DNA from: an uncultured Scytonema sp. | GTDB lineage: Bacteria; Cyanobacteriota; Cyanobacteriia; Cyanobacteriales; Nostocaceae | DNA length: 33,764 nt | Direction: 5' to 3' | Assembly (NCBI GenBank): GCA_937873135.1 | Contig: CALMVQ010000251.1 | Coordinates: 1 to 33,764, forward strand | Shown here: piece by piece, positions 7,050 through 15,492 of the stretch | How the letters are laid out: each line of letters begins with the position of its first letter | Numbering within the stretch: the stretch's first letter is position 1 | Translations under genes and position numbers: made by a program | The notes under the pieces: model-generated | What the model was told of the DNA's origin: nothing | Databases searched by the model: none | The model's input: only the letters and a program-made list of their open reading frames with translations

Positions 7050-9032
7050 TTAATCAAACAGTTCATTGACTCGCTTGAATAAATGCTCAAACGAGTCGAG
7101 AGTGTCTTTGTTAACTTGATGGGGTGTAACTGGATTTGATGCTAAATAATTAGCAACTCTATAGTGGTTAAATCCACCATTAGGGCGTAACTGAATACTT
7201 TTATTTCTTAAGTATCTTTCAAGTCGCTCAACAATTCTATCTCCACTTGGTAAATCGTTGGCTGTAATTTGCAATCCGTTGAGTTCTTTAGTAAAGGAGC
7301 TATTAAAAATAGAAATGTAAAAAGCTTCTGACATCATATCTTCAACGTCGGAACTTGGAAAGCTTGGATTTTTTGGAGAGTAACCGTTCCGAAACATAGC
7401 ATAATGAATAACATTACGGTCTCTAATTAACTTTTGTTGGACAAGGGATTCTATCTTAGCATCCGGCTTATTTGCATAGTCATGTAATACAACTAAATCA
7501 AGCTGATTACCGCATAGTAAAGCAACAAATGTAGTTAATTTATCAAGTCCACCAACTGGTACTATAGTTATGTCGTCTCTAAGGCTTTCCCTACCTTCTT
7601 CGTCTAAAATTGATGAGAATAACTTGAGGTAAATTAAATCTGCTGGACCTTCTACAAGTAAATTTCTTTTGGAAATAAAGAGATTTTGAGCGATAGTATA
7701 ACCTAAAGCTGCTTGCAATGGGAAAATAGTTTTACGGTCTGAGCTTGAGACATTATCACTTATTTTTGTGCCTTCCTTTGGTAAATCTTCTACTGTTCGT
7801 ACTTGATGAATTCTATCGCTATGAACCATAAAAGGCGAATGCGTTGTATATATAATTTGATGAGATTGTGCTAAATGGTCAATATAGCGTAATAAGTCAG
7901 CTTGAGCGAGTGCGTGTAGATTTAAGCCTGGTTCGTCAAGCAATAGAATCAAATCTCGATTTGTACCAGTTTGTTTTTTAATACTGTCAAACCAAACAAG
8001 AAAGCTGAAAAACCAAATAAATCCCTTGCTTCGTTGATTGAAGGGTACAGTTACTCGATGTCTTTGACTGCGAATGCGGATATAAAGATTTTTCCCATTA
8101 TTAAAAGGTGCTACATCATTGAGGTCTTCTTTTATATCAAACTGAACTTCTAAGTCTTGATTTTGAGTCCAATACTTAAAAACTCTATCAGTTATTAAGT
8201 TTGATATACCTTCTAGTTTAGCTTTACTAGTTTCATATCCGCTTGGTGTCGTTAAATCATCGATACTAATCCGCGCAAGATCTAGGAGAGCAAGTACAGT
8301 TTTATCTTCTTTAGTAAGAGTATTGGTTTGTATCTTATACTGTATATTTGATAAGTTTACTTTCCCAGGAAGGAATTGATATTCATCAAAATATACGAAT
8401 TTGGGAAGCTCAGGTGATAAGTGATTTTCCCAAATGTAATAATTTAATATTTTCCAATTTGAACCTTCTGGACATTTAAATTTTTGCGCCAGATTGCTAA
8501 ACCAATCACTTGATTCACTATTTAAATCAAAATTTACTAAGTTTTTAAGAATTTCCTCTAATGTAGTTACACCAGATAGATTGTCTTTAATTTCTTTTGG
8601 GAGAGGAGAGTTTGTTATTAAGTGTTCTATGTATGCTTCAGATGTCTTGATTGGAATACTTAATTCTATTAAAGAACTATTGTCATACTTATAAGAAATT
8701 CTGAAACTTAATTCTTCCAGTAGTTGAAAATCAAGGTCATCGTTAATATATTGAACTTCATCTTTGTTTAATTTGTATGTAAGGTTAGCAACAATAGCTG
8801 GATTCTTCTTATGTTGTTCTTCATAAAAAGTTAGTTCTTTACGTGGATAATCTTCTATGTAATTGTAAGTAATATCTTTTTCAACAGCGAAAGCTTTATA
8901 GAGAGCTTCTAAAAATGCAGTTTTACCAGATTCATTTTGACCTACAAGAGATGTTACATCCGACTCAATAGTAACTTCATTACTATTATCTATTGATTTG
9001 AATAGCGTAATGTGCGTTTTTGTAAGTAGCAT
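7050..9032 (-). CDS. OLD-family ATP-dependent nuclease-like protein (ATPase-TOPRIM), 660 aa
   Basis: The N-terminal half is an ABC/SMC-like ATPase: Walker A GQNESGKT (31-38), a Ser-rich segment near QRSKGFIWFFSFL and Walker B LLLDEPGLNLHA (Asp366-Glu367), followed by the switch His in YTTHSPFM. A TOPRIM domain follows: the Glu motif LLVEGPADLIYL (Glu461) and VLHDYANKPD (Asp518), where the second Asp of the usual DxD is Ala. OLD proteins of this shape act in phage defence (for example GajA, usually with a UvrD-like partner). No UvrD-like gene is adjacent; instead a two-helix membrane protein lies 68 bp upstream on the same strand, probably in one operon. The gene is A+T-rich, without HIP1 sites, suggesting transfer from another background. 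Nuclease activity is uncertain because of the altered DxD. Confidence 0.85.
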   Translation of the reverse strand: MLLTKTHITLFKSIDNSNEVTIESDVTSLVGQNESGKTAFLEALYKAFAVEKDITYNYIEDYPRKELTFYEEQHKKNPAIVANLTYKLNKDEVQYINDDLDFQLLEELSFRISYKYDNSSLIELSIPIKTSEAYIEHLITNSPLPKEIKDNLSGVTTLEEILKNLVNFDLNSESSDWFSNLAQKFKCPEGSNWKILNYYIWENHLSPELPKFVYFDEYQFLPGKVNLSNIQYKIQTNTLTKEDKTVLALLDLARISIDDLTTPSGYETSKAKLEGISNLITDRVFKYWTQNQDLEVQFDIKEDLNDVAPFNNGKNLYIRIRSQRHRVTVPFNQRSKGFIWFFSFLVWFDSIKKQTGTNRDLILLLDEPGLNLHALAQADLLRYIDHLAQSHQIIYTTHSPFMVHSDRIHQVRTVEDLPKEGTKISDNVSSSDRKTIFPLQAALGYTIAQNLFISKRNLLVEGPADLIYLKLFSSILDEEGRESLRDDITIVPVGGLDKLTTFVALLCGNQLDLVVLHDYANKPDAKIESLVQQKLIRDRNVIHYAMFRNGYSPKNPSFPSSDVEDMMSEAFYISIFNSSFTKELNGLQITANDLPSGDRIVERLERYLRNKSIQLRPNGGFNHYRVANYLASNPVTPHQVNKDTLDSFEHLFKRVNELFD

Positions 9033-9100
9033 AATAATTATAAGCGAACTTTTTTTTATACGAGTTTGATATTTTTAAAGCTTCTGTTACTCGCTAATCG

Positions 9101-9715
9101 TTAGTTGTTATTCTTGGATGAAGATAGCTGCAAGTTTTGCTCTTCAGGTTGCGCTTCTTGGATAGCTGCTGCGATAAACTCTTCAATATCGTTAACGAAT
9201 ATTCCTAAAATTGAGCACGCTTTCAAATTACGATTGGAATGTCCCAAATCTTTCCGGATATGTAGTAACATTTGTTCAAAAATCAGCATTGCTTCGATAC
9301 TAGATATATATATACCAGAACCAGTTTTACTTGCACAACTACGAAATTCCTTAAAGCTTTTGACAACATCATCCGACCCCCACATTACAAGTTTAGGGGT
9401 GAGTTCAATTAAAAACGCTGTTATCTCTGCTTCGGTTTTTGGTGTTTTATCTAACTTAGTTGCAAAAATAATTTCAAAGAAGAAGTGAGTGATATGTTCG
9501 TAAATTTTGACTTTATACTCTCGCTGCTCGTTTCTGATTTGGTTTTGAATATTATTGCCAATCGTTAGCAATGTACCGAAAACGGTCAGAATTACTGTAA
9601 GTGCTTGCCAGGGTGCTTGTTCGAGTGTAGAGAACAAAGTAATGGTTAACCAACCAATTAATGTTATCCCTACTAGCCCAATGCCAACATTCTGCCAGTT
9701 CGTTTTTTGTTCCAT
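9101..9715 (-). CDS. two-helix membrane protein, partner of the OLD-type gene
   Basis: Of 204 residues, about 10-29 and 35-53 form two transmembrane helices with a very short loop, so both termini face the same side. A soluble helical domain follows with motifs TPKLVMWGSDDVVKSFKEFR and MLLHIRKDLGHSN. The RKDLG pattern recurs, as I recall, in uncharacterised membrane proteins of many bacteria. It is the first gene of a likely two-gene operon with the OLD-type ATPase. A LexA-box-like 20-bp sequence sits 23-42 bp before the start at 9715. It could be a membrane effector or anchor in a defence system; this is inferred from context only. Confidence 0.7.
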   Translation of the reverse strand: MEQKTNWQNVGIGLVGITLIGWLTITLFSTLEQAPWQALTVILTVFGTLLTIGNNIQNQIRNEQREYKVKIYEHITHFFFEIIFATKLDKTPKTEAEITAFLIELTPKLVMWGSDDVVKSFKEFRSCASKTGSGIYISSIEAMLIFEQMLLHIRKDLGHSNRNLKACSILGIFVNDIEEFIAAAIQEAQPEEQNLQLSSSKNNN

Positions 9716-9737
9716 TATTTGACTATGCTTATAGCTA

Positions 9738-9757
9738 CTTTTTAGTACATATGCACT
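9738..9757. promoter_or_regulatory. LexA-box-like sequence, shared 20-mer
   Basis: CTTTTTAGTACATATGCACT occurs here and identically at 31723-31742. The part AGTACATATGCACT fits the cyanobacterial LexA consensus RGTACNNNDGTWCB with one mismatch and is nearly palindromic. Here it lies 23-42 bp upstream of the two-helix membrane protein gene, where a repressor could block transcription. The second copy is inside a miniature element, so the sequence may instead be repeat-borne. Confidence 0.35.
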
Positions 9758-10131
9758 ATAGTATTTTTCTTGTAAAGCTCAAATAGCTGACTTGGTGTTG
9801 TTAACCGTAAATTTCGGTAGGGTTTTTACGAAAAAATGTTTGTTTTGGCACTGCCTTTGAATGTCAGTTGCTAGTCTAACGCCAGTTCCATCTGTAATGA
9901 CTCCTTTTATAGCTGACTTTTACCGTTAAGTCTTAAAAAGCTTGCTCATAAAGGATTTTGGATAAAATACCACATATACGGTACAGTAGGAAAAATTCGG
10001 TGTTAAAGGAGACAAGTAATGCTATACTGGCGGGAAAAAAATTTTGCGACCTGCGACCTGTGAATTGGGCGATCGCTGATTGAATGAGCTGACTTTTCAC
10101 GGGACATTGAAATTTGGTGAGCGCATTATAA

Positions 10132-10302
10132 GCGCGAAAATTACTAACCCTAAACGACTTTCCAGATCTCAAGACGTTACAGCAACGTATTACTGATTTT
10201 ATTGCCCGTCACAATGAGTCTGCTCAACCCATAAAATGGTCATATACAGTCGCACAGATGATGGAGAAATTCGCGATCGTATTAATGCAAAGCTGTACTT
10301 AG
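10132..10302 (+). pseudogene. IS630-type transposase, C-terminal fragment
   Basis: The open frame from 10132 to a TAG at 10300-10302 encodes NDFPDLKTLQQRITDF, then ARHNESAQPIKWSYTVAQM. The pattern (hydrophobic heptads, N-x-x-A-x-P-I/F-K-W-x-Y-T) is the characteristic C-terminus of IS630-family transposases. A stop at 10129-10131 cuts it off and the DDE domain is missing. A candidate terminal repeat begins 13 bp past the stop. Confidence 0.7.
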
Positions 10303-10314
10303 GTACTTACCAGT

Positions 10315-10389
10315 AATAAAATGTCCCGCCTTATTACAACGAATAACCGACTGCGCCGACAGATCAACCACTCGTAGGGACATTTTATT
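10315..10389. repeat. 13-bp perfect inverted repeats next to the transposase remnant
   Basis: AATAAAATGTCCC (10315-10327) and GGGACATTTTATT (10377-10389) are perfect inverted copies 49 bp apart. The left copy lies 13 bp past the transposase stop, as expected for the terminal repeat of that element. The right one would then be the end of a second element or the far side of a nested insertion. Confidence 0.55.
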
Positions 10390-10439
10390 TTTTGGATCTC
10401 CCTAATGCAACGCCGGTTAATGCCTTGCTGCGGTTGGGG

Positions 10440-11189
10440 TTAAAATAGTTTAAGCTGGACTTCCGACGTTGGGTTTGGTGCCTGGGTACTAGGTGTTGGT
10501 GCTTGACTGCTTGCAGATTGAGAAGGCGTCCGTGCCGCACGTTTGCGCAAAGTCTGCGGGAGAGAGTACTCTTTCCCGCGAGCTTTGCCCCAACCTGCTT
10601 GTGTAGCGTGTTGTACTACACTTTTCCTGATTGACCTAGCTATGTCAAAGTAATCGTATTTGATTGAGTCGAAGTCAATGGGACGCATATCCAAGAACGA
10701 GTAGCCACTGCTGACTCCACTGGGCAGTCTGTTGTGTTTAGTTGTAACTTTATCAAAGCACCAAGCATAAACAGCAAAGTACGAATGAGGTATGGGTGCA
10801 ACATAGGTAGCAGGCATCATGTAGGTTAAGATTTCCGTTGCGGTTGCGTGTTCTCCTACTTCAGTGCGTTCGTACTCGTCGATGATGGTTTCAAAACGAT
10901 CTTGAATGCAGGCGGTTTTTAGCCAATCGGGGACAGTCTCTGCCCAAGATGTTCGGTGAAATACCAATGGTCCCATCAGGTATCGCAAGTGATCGGCGCG
11001 GAACTCTGCCAATTCCAGCAATAATGCCAAGAATTCCCTATTCGTCTCCATTGCAGCTAGAAGCTTCAATGCTTGTAAGGTACCAGCTTGAAGTTTGTTT
11101 TCAGTTGTAGTGCTGCTAATTCGTTCCAATAGGTTAGCTGGCAAAAGGCTCAGTTGGGCGTTATTGGTGTCAATTTTTTGATGGTTCAT
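10440..11189 (-). CDS. hypothetical protein with a beta-clamp-type C-terminal motif, 249 aa
   Basis: I do not recognise the fold. Residues 1-205 are helical and aromatic-rich (for example AVYAWCFDKVTTKHN and FDSIKYDYFDIARSIRK). A disordered Ser/Thr/Pro/Gln tail follows, ending in VQLKLF at the extreme C-terminus. This fits the QLxLF pattern of bacterial beta-sliding-clamp binding peptides; a second similar stretch, AQLSLLP, is at residues 11-17. Such motifs are typical of polymerases, repair proteins and clamp loaders, so a role at plasmid replication forks is possible. The start at 11189 precedes a hairpin-rich 200-bp spacer shared with the divergent gene at 11393. A 42-bp palindromic repeat (10547-10588) is embedded in the coding sequence near residues 202-215. 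Confidence 0.6.
   Translation of the reverse strand: MNHQKIDTNNAQLSLLPANLLERISSTTTENKLQAGTLQALKLLAAMETNREFLALLLELAEFRADHLRYLMGPLVFHRTSWAETVPDWLKTACIQDRFETIIDEYERTEVGEHATATEILTYMMPATYVAPIPHSYFAVYAWCFDKVTTKHNRLPSGVSSGYSFLDMRPIDFDSIKYDYFDIARSIRKSVVQHATQAGWGKARGKEYSLPQTLRKRAARTPSQSASSQAPTPSTQAPNPTSEVQLKLF
10547..10588. repeat. palindromic repeat, copy 1 (inside a gene)
   Basis: A 42-base near-perfect palindrome with ends GCAAAGTCTGC and GCGAGCTTTGC. Arms of 21 bases pair fully apart from one A/C mismatch and three G-T wobbles. The same two ends bracket a different palindromic centre at 31441-31483. It lies inside the coding region of the 249-aa gene without breaking the frame. Confidence 0.55.
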
Positions 11190-11310
11190 AGATTGGGCTG
11201 AATTTTTTAAAACTCAGCCGTTAGGCTGATAGTTATGGTGAAAATTACTCCCGTTGACAGAACCAATTTTTTAAGAGCTTTGGTTAATTTAGTGTGTCAA
11301 GTTTGAAAGA

Positions 11311-11324
11311 TTTGTAGCTACAAA
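11311..11324. promoter_or_regulatory. palindrome TTTGTAGCTACAAA, copy 1
   Basis: A perfect 14-bp palindrome 68 bp upstream of the exported-protein operon. The identical 14-mer stands 43 bp upstream of the coupling-protein gene (17511-17524), and both are followed by TA. A shared operator for transfer genes is the simplest reading. Confidence 0.5.
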
Positions 11325-11392
11325 TATATAGCAGCTTTCTATGAGAATTCACAGAATAAAAACCAACTTTTGAAGAAAGCGTTGAACAAAGA

Positions 11393-13345
11393 ATGATTAA
11401 AATCTTATTTAGATATAGGAGCTTTTTGACGGCAATATTTTCTGCCTTTTTAATTATTTTAAGTTCTTTGTTATTTCCGGTAAATGTGGTGGGTCAAACT
11501 GTTAATGATGGTAGTTTGCCAACACGGATTTGGTCAGTCAAAAGTGCTGATAAACAAGGAAATCCTACCGCAACAAATGTTCTTTTACCAGATTGGAAGC
11601 AGATAACGTTCAGTCAGATGCCACCAATTAGCAAATCTGGCAGCATTAATGCTCTTTCGTATACGCAAGCTGTTGGTTACGATTTAAGTCGTTCTTGGCA
11701 GGCTGGGCAAACTCCCGATCAGTACATGAAGTTGGGGGATGTAAGTCAAGCGCTGCAACCCGAACTGCTTTCGGTTGGGGCAATTGCACAAACTACGGGT
11801 TTGAATTTGAATCAGGTAGCTTTGAGTACTTTTACTCTTGTCTCGCAGCAGACTTTAAACCAATTAGCCAAGGCAGTGCCACTTTTAGGACAATTCAATG
11901 TCCGAGATGTCCCACCTATAGCTGCTTTACTCGCTAATAAAACCGGGGGAATAGATGTATCCGAGCTTCCAATTACTCAGGTATTAACTCAAAATCCTCA
12001 ATTAGGGCTAGTATTGCTTGGAGAAACAGATTTGAGCCGTTACTCAGTTTCTTCCATTCCTAATTTAGATAGCACTCCACTTCAACAGTTCACAGGCTGG
12101 CAGAACACTTTTATTAAAGATGTGCCAGGACTAAACGCTGTGCCTTTGGCTGCCATGCCTAATCCCATGACTGAACTTGGCAGTTCGGCGATGAGGATTG
12201 ATATGGTTTATGGCAAAGCAGAAGCTAAACGAACGAATACCATTTCTGGCTCTGATGTCCAAGGCTTTTCGGTTCCCTGTCAGGAGAATTGTGCCTATAT
12301 TGAGCTTAACGATTTAGAAAATCAAGGTCAAGGACGATTGGAAGGAAAGCAGTGGATTTCTGGTAAATACCAGGAAGTCGAGGGAGGTTGGGGCTGTTTA
12401 AAAGGCGTTAACGGTGGCAAAGAACCAACGGGAAGATTGCCGTTTGGCAGTTCTTTCAAAGTGGTGGTTTGGGATACTGATGAAACGACGGATAGCGTTA
12501 CTACTGCTTTATTTTTTCGGTCTTGCAGTCTTTGCGGATGTACGCCTTACTTTATTGGTCCAGTTCCTTTCTTCACTTATCGGGTGAATTCTCCGATATT
12601 TATTGGGACTTTGGATGAGAGGCTAATTACTGATGCTTCCATGCCGACTCAAGCTCAACCACAAGTGATGTCTTCATCAGCATCGACACCCAAACCCGTC
12701 CAAAATAATGTTAATGTACCTTGTCCTCCTGCAAAAACATCATCAGCATCTTTGCAAGGGGTCAACTTAGATGCCTTAGATCGTGCGTTTGCTAGTGACG
12801 CTCAGTCTGATGGGTTCGGTCCTTATGTTTGTGCTAATGGAGGAAAGTGTGGGCGTACTTTAGGAAAGTACCAAGATATGTCTTACAACCCTTATGCGGT
12901 GAAGGCAATTAGCAGTAAACCAGGTGGTGAGGCGTGGTTGAGTAAGATTCGTTCCGGCGGGGAGATAACGAAGGAAGAACTTTTTGAGTTCTATCCGCCT
13001 GCAGATCAAGAAGCCGCTTTCAATGCTTCGTTGCAAGACTTGATTGCTTCTACATCTAAGCAAACCGATCCTAAAACTGGGAAGGTTTACTTTGGCGATT
13101 CTCCTTCTGATACGCTAAGCGATCGCTTGATTGAGCGAGTAGCACAGAAACACTTCGGCGGGGAATACTCCCAAGTGGATTCTAGTGCAAGCGATACTTA
13201 CAATCAACTGACCATTTACAACTATGGGCTTGATGTTTTGAAGCGATACAAGTCAGATACGGGTAGTACATTGACTAGTACTGCCTGTATTCCCACTGCT
13301 TCATCTGTATCCTCTAGTTTTCCTGCGTCTCCCTTACTTAAGTAA
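11393..13345 (+). CDS. exported protein, probably transfer-region envelope component, 650 aa
   Basis: The N-terminus is a Sec signal: basic MIKILFRYRS, a hydrophobic stretch to about residue 30, and a possible cleavage site near VVGQ. The mature part has an N-terminal region rich in Gln/Leu/Pro (40-270), a Cys-containing central domain (residues 300-395, motifs VPCQENCAYIEL and RSCSLCGCTPYF), a Ser/Pro-rich linker and a C-terminal domain (about 470-625, beginning YVCANGGKCGRTLGKYQDM). I do not recognise it. A lipoprotein gene follows 91 bp downstream on the same strand. The palindrome shared with the coupling-protein promoter suggests that it belongs to the conjugation apparatus or cell-surface contact. 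The ribosome-binding site is weak. Confidence 0.7.
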   Translation: MIKILFRYRSFLTAIFSAFLIILSSLLFPVNVVGQTVNDGSLPTRIWSVKSADKQGNPTATNVLLPDWKQITFSQMPPISKSGSINALSYTQAVGYDLSRSWQAGQTPDQYMKLGDVSQALQPELLSVGAIAQTTGLNLNQVALSTFTLVSQQTLNQLAKAVPLLGQFNVRDVPPIAALLANKTGGIDVSELPITQVLTQNPQLGLVLLGETDLSRYSVSSIPNLDSTPLQQFTGWQNTFIKDVPGLNAVPLAAMPNPMTELGSSAMRIDMVYGKAEAKRTNTISGSDVQGFSVPCQENCAYIELNDLENQGQGRLEGKQWISGKYQEVEGGWGCLKGVNGGKEPTGRLPFGSSFKVVVWDTDETTDSVTTALFFRSCSLCGCTPYFIGPVPFFTYRVNSPIFIGTLDERLITDASMPTQAQPQVMSSSASTPKPVQNNVNVPCPPAKTSSASLQGVNLDALDRAFASDAQSDGFGPYVCANGGKCGRTLGKYQDMSYNPYAVKAISSKPGGEAWLSKIRSGGEITKEELFEFYPPADQEAAFNASLQDLIASTSKQTDPKTGKVYFGDSPSDTLSDRLIERVAQKHFGGEYSQVDSSASDTYNQLTIYNYGLDVLKRYKSDTGSTLTSTACIPTASSVSSSFPASPLLK

Positions 13346-13436
13346 GCAATGCTTGATGCCAATTGAGGTTTTTCTACAGTGCGATCATCGGTAAGTTTCT
13401 AGGAATCACTTATGAGAGCAAAATGGAGGTAGGCCA

Positions 13437-14030
13437 GTGTCAAAACCAAAATCACCAAAACATCAGATTTCATCATTCCCTGTTTCCAAACCTCCAAAGT
13501 GTTGGATGTCACTTGCCCGTTGGTTCCGCTTTGGGCTTGGAGTTTTCTTACTGCTTTCATTATTATTAGGAACTGTTGGTTGTAGTTCTAGTGCTGCAAC
13601 GCTGTCTTGGCAAAAAGCATTATCTGTAGTTCCTGTCAAGAGCTTAGAACAAATTATCCAACAGAACACTGAACTCGATCCCACTCAAGCAGCTACGAAT
13701 GTGTTAGCTTGGACACAAGAAAGACGCTTGGGGAAACTGGTTCTTCTGGATTACAATAACTCTGGTGTTTGTGGAGCCGCAGGCTGTTTGTACACTGGCT
13801 ATCTAATTGGTAAAAATGAGCAGTTAAGCCTGGTTTTTTCGAGTTACCTGAACCCTAACTTACCACAGGGTAAGCCTTTGTTTCAAGTTGGCGATCTACT
13901 TAATGCAGATTTACCTTGCTTGCAGGTTATCCAGGTAGATGGCGAGCAACTCCGACAAATGCTTTTCTGTTTCAACGGTCAAAATTATCAGCTAGCCAGC
14001 AGTCAATTACTTGAGAAAAACAGCAAATAA
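13437..14030 (+). CDS. predicted lipoprotein, 197 aa
   Basis: The start is GTG at 13437, supported by GGAGG seven bases upstream. The N-terminal 30 residues are polar and basic, then a hydrophobic helix (FGLGVFLLLSLLLGTVGC) ends in a lipobox-like LLGTVGC followed by Ser residues, so lipidation at about Cys49 is likely although the -3 residue is Thr rather than Leu. The mature domain contains a Cys pair (VCGAAGC) and later CLQV and MLFCFNG. I do not recognise the family. It follows the exported 650-aa protein in a presumed operon and ends before a bidirectional terminator. Confidence 0.65.
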   Translation: MSKPKSPKHQISSFPVSKPPKCWMSLARWFRFGLGVFLLLSLLLGTVGCSSSAATLSWQKALSVVPVKSLEQIIQQNTELDPTQAATNVLAWTQERRLGKLVLLDYNNSGVCGAAGCLYTGYLIGKNEQLSLVFSSYLNPNLPQGKPLFQVGDLLNADLPCLQVIQVDGEQLRQMLFCFNGQNYQLASSQLLEKNSK

Positions 14031-14062
14031 TGATTTTCAAATGGGACGCACTCTTAGTGATG

Positions 14063-14112
14063 CAAAAAAAAGATTCCCCCAGTCACATAATGGTGCTGGG
14101 GGGTATTTTTTA
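14063..14112. terminator. bidirectional Rho-independent terminator
   Basis: CCCCCAG (14076-14082) pairs with CTGGGGG (14096-14102), with an inner CAC/GTG pairing. TATTTTTT follows on the plus strand and an A7-8 tract precedes it, giving a T-run on the minus strand. It lies between the convergent lipoprotein and DUF5895-like genes and can end both transcripts. Confidence 0.8.
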
Positions 14113-14128
14113 GGTTTTCAGACTTTGC

Positions 14129-15166
14129 TTAATCCTCATCTTCATCGCCAAAATCATCATCAAAGTCGTCCTCTAATTCCTCGTCAACTTCAAACTCATC
14201 CTCGTCGTCATCCTCTTCAAGAAGGCTAATTTTACGAGGTGGTTTGTTATGACTGCTTGTAGAAGTTTTAGTTTTCTCTTTTGGTTTCCCAGCTGGAGGG
14301 AGAACTTTGACTTCAAGTTCTTCAGAGGCTGGTAGAGCAGGTGCTTCTGTGAAGCCAGCGATCGCATCATGCAGATTCCAGACAGTGGTTTTGTCTTGGA
14401 GTCTACCAAGATAAAACTGCGGCAGGTTATCAATTGTTGGCTTTGTATATCTGACAGTTTTGCAGCAGTAGGATTTATTGCTTCCTTCGCCTTCTTTGAC
14501 AGCTTTAAACTGGCAATCGATAACCCCTAATGAGCGCCATTTGTCATTTTTACCGCTAAATTGTACTTTGAAATAATCTGAAAAAGTTTTTTCAAGCAGT
14601 CGGTAAAACTCGTCACGAGCTGTTTTGAAGCTCCACAGTGCCACATTTTTAAAGCGGATGACGATGGGAGTTGAATGCATTGGACGATTGTTTTCGTCTA
14701 GGAACATCAGGGCGTGTTCGCTCACAACGTCCATTGTTTTCTTGTCGAGGTTCAGTTTGTACTCATCGTACAATCCAACAACAGTACCAGCAACATCAAG
14801 GACATCGCTTTTGTAGCGAATGTATTCAGGTATGAAACCTAAGACAAGAATTCGGGCTTTAGTAAATAGCAAACCAGTCACGTCTTCACTAAGTGTGACA
14901 GTGGTGAGATCGTCATCATCAGGCATAGCAAACCAATTTGCCTTTTCCAGTTGCTCTTCTGGAATGAGGATGCCTGCGGGGTTATCATTGATGACAATTC
15001 CATAAGGTAAGACTGGGCGACGGACTTGATTGTATTCTGAACCCAGTAATTCGGGATCAATATCAAAATCCGAATCTTGCTCTTGAACTTGAGTTGCCTC
15101 CTGAGAGACTTCTTGATCGGCTGGTTTGGTTTTGGATTTAGTTGATTTGTTATTAGTTCTAACCAT
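14129..15166 (-). CDS. DUF5895-like cyanobacterial protein with acidic tail, 345 aa
   Basis: A cytoplasmic protein with a polar N-terminus (about 45 residues), a central domain of about 200 residues that I associate with the cyanobacterial DUF5895 family (start LPYGIVINDNPAGILIPEEQ; motif TGLLFTKARILVLGF), a Lys/Pro/Ser linker and a strongly acidic C-terminus ending DDDFGDEDED. The layout of a core domain, flexible linker and acidic tip resembles SSB proteins, but no OB-fold can be claimed from reading alone. The frame continues upstream to a TTG at 15196; ATG 15166 (MVRTNNKS) is preferred although it has no clear ribosome-binding sequence. It is transcribed toward the terminator at 14063-14112. 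Confidence 0.6.
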   Translation of the reverse strand: MVRTNNKSTKSKTKPADQEVSQEATQVQEQDSDFDIDPELLGSEYNQVRRPVLPYGIVINDNPAGILIPEEQLEKANWFAMPDDDDLTTVTLSEDVTGLLFTKARILVLGFIPEYIRYKSDVLDVAGTVVGLYDEYKLNLDKKTMDVVSEHALMFLDENNRPMHSTPIVIRFKNVALWSFKTARDEFYRLLEKTFSDYFKVQFSGKNDKWRSLGVIDCQFKAVKEGEGSNKSYCCKTVRYTKPTIDNLPQFYLGRLQDKTTVWNLHDAIAGFTEAPALPASEELEVKVLPPAGKPKEKTKTSTSSHNKPPRKISLLEEDDDEDEFEVDEELEDDFDDDFGDEDED

Positions 15167-15492
15167 GAGGGTGAAAATTAATGTTTCTGCCCTCAAACGT
15201 GGCGGTAGCCACAGAAGGCTCTAAGCAACAGTACTTGGTTTAAAAAAGTGAATGAAATTGTCGGATTGCATTTTGGACTCTTAGTGGGGGAGATTCCAAA
15301 ATCTTTCACTCTTCTTTATATTGCCTAGCAATTAGGGACAGCAACACTTGCTATATGCTAATATTAGATAAAGCTTTTCATTAAGCATTAAAATCTATAT
15401 ACGCAAATGCGAGATGTGTGATATTTCCCTGATTGTATAGAATCCTATCCGCTGGTATATTTGCGTCTGATAATGCACGCGATTTAAGTACA

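Larger units (their letters stand above)
9716..10439. other. intergenic region with IS debris, 724 bp
   Basis: It contains the promoter region of the 9101-9715 gene with a LexA-like box, a transposase C-terminal fragment (10132-10302) and a pair of inverted 13-bp ends (10315-10389). The 79-codon minus-strand frame at 9933-10172 lies largely opposite this debris and is not regarded as a gene. Nothing else was recognised. Confidence 0.55.

Noticed and set aside
9933-10172. 79-codon minus-strand frame in the intergenic region
   Set aside because: Lies partly opposite the IS630 transposase fragment and has no recognisable domain or ribosome-binding site.
14129-14229. DNA-mimic or SSB protein on the basis of the acidic tail
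   Set aside because: Only the tail resembles SSB; the core domain shows no OB-fold pattern I could identify, so it is left as DUF5895-like.
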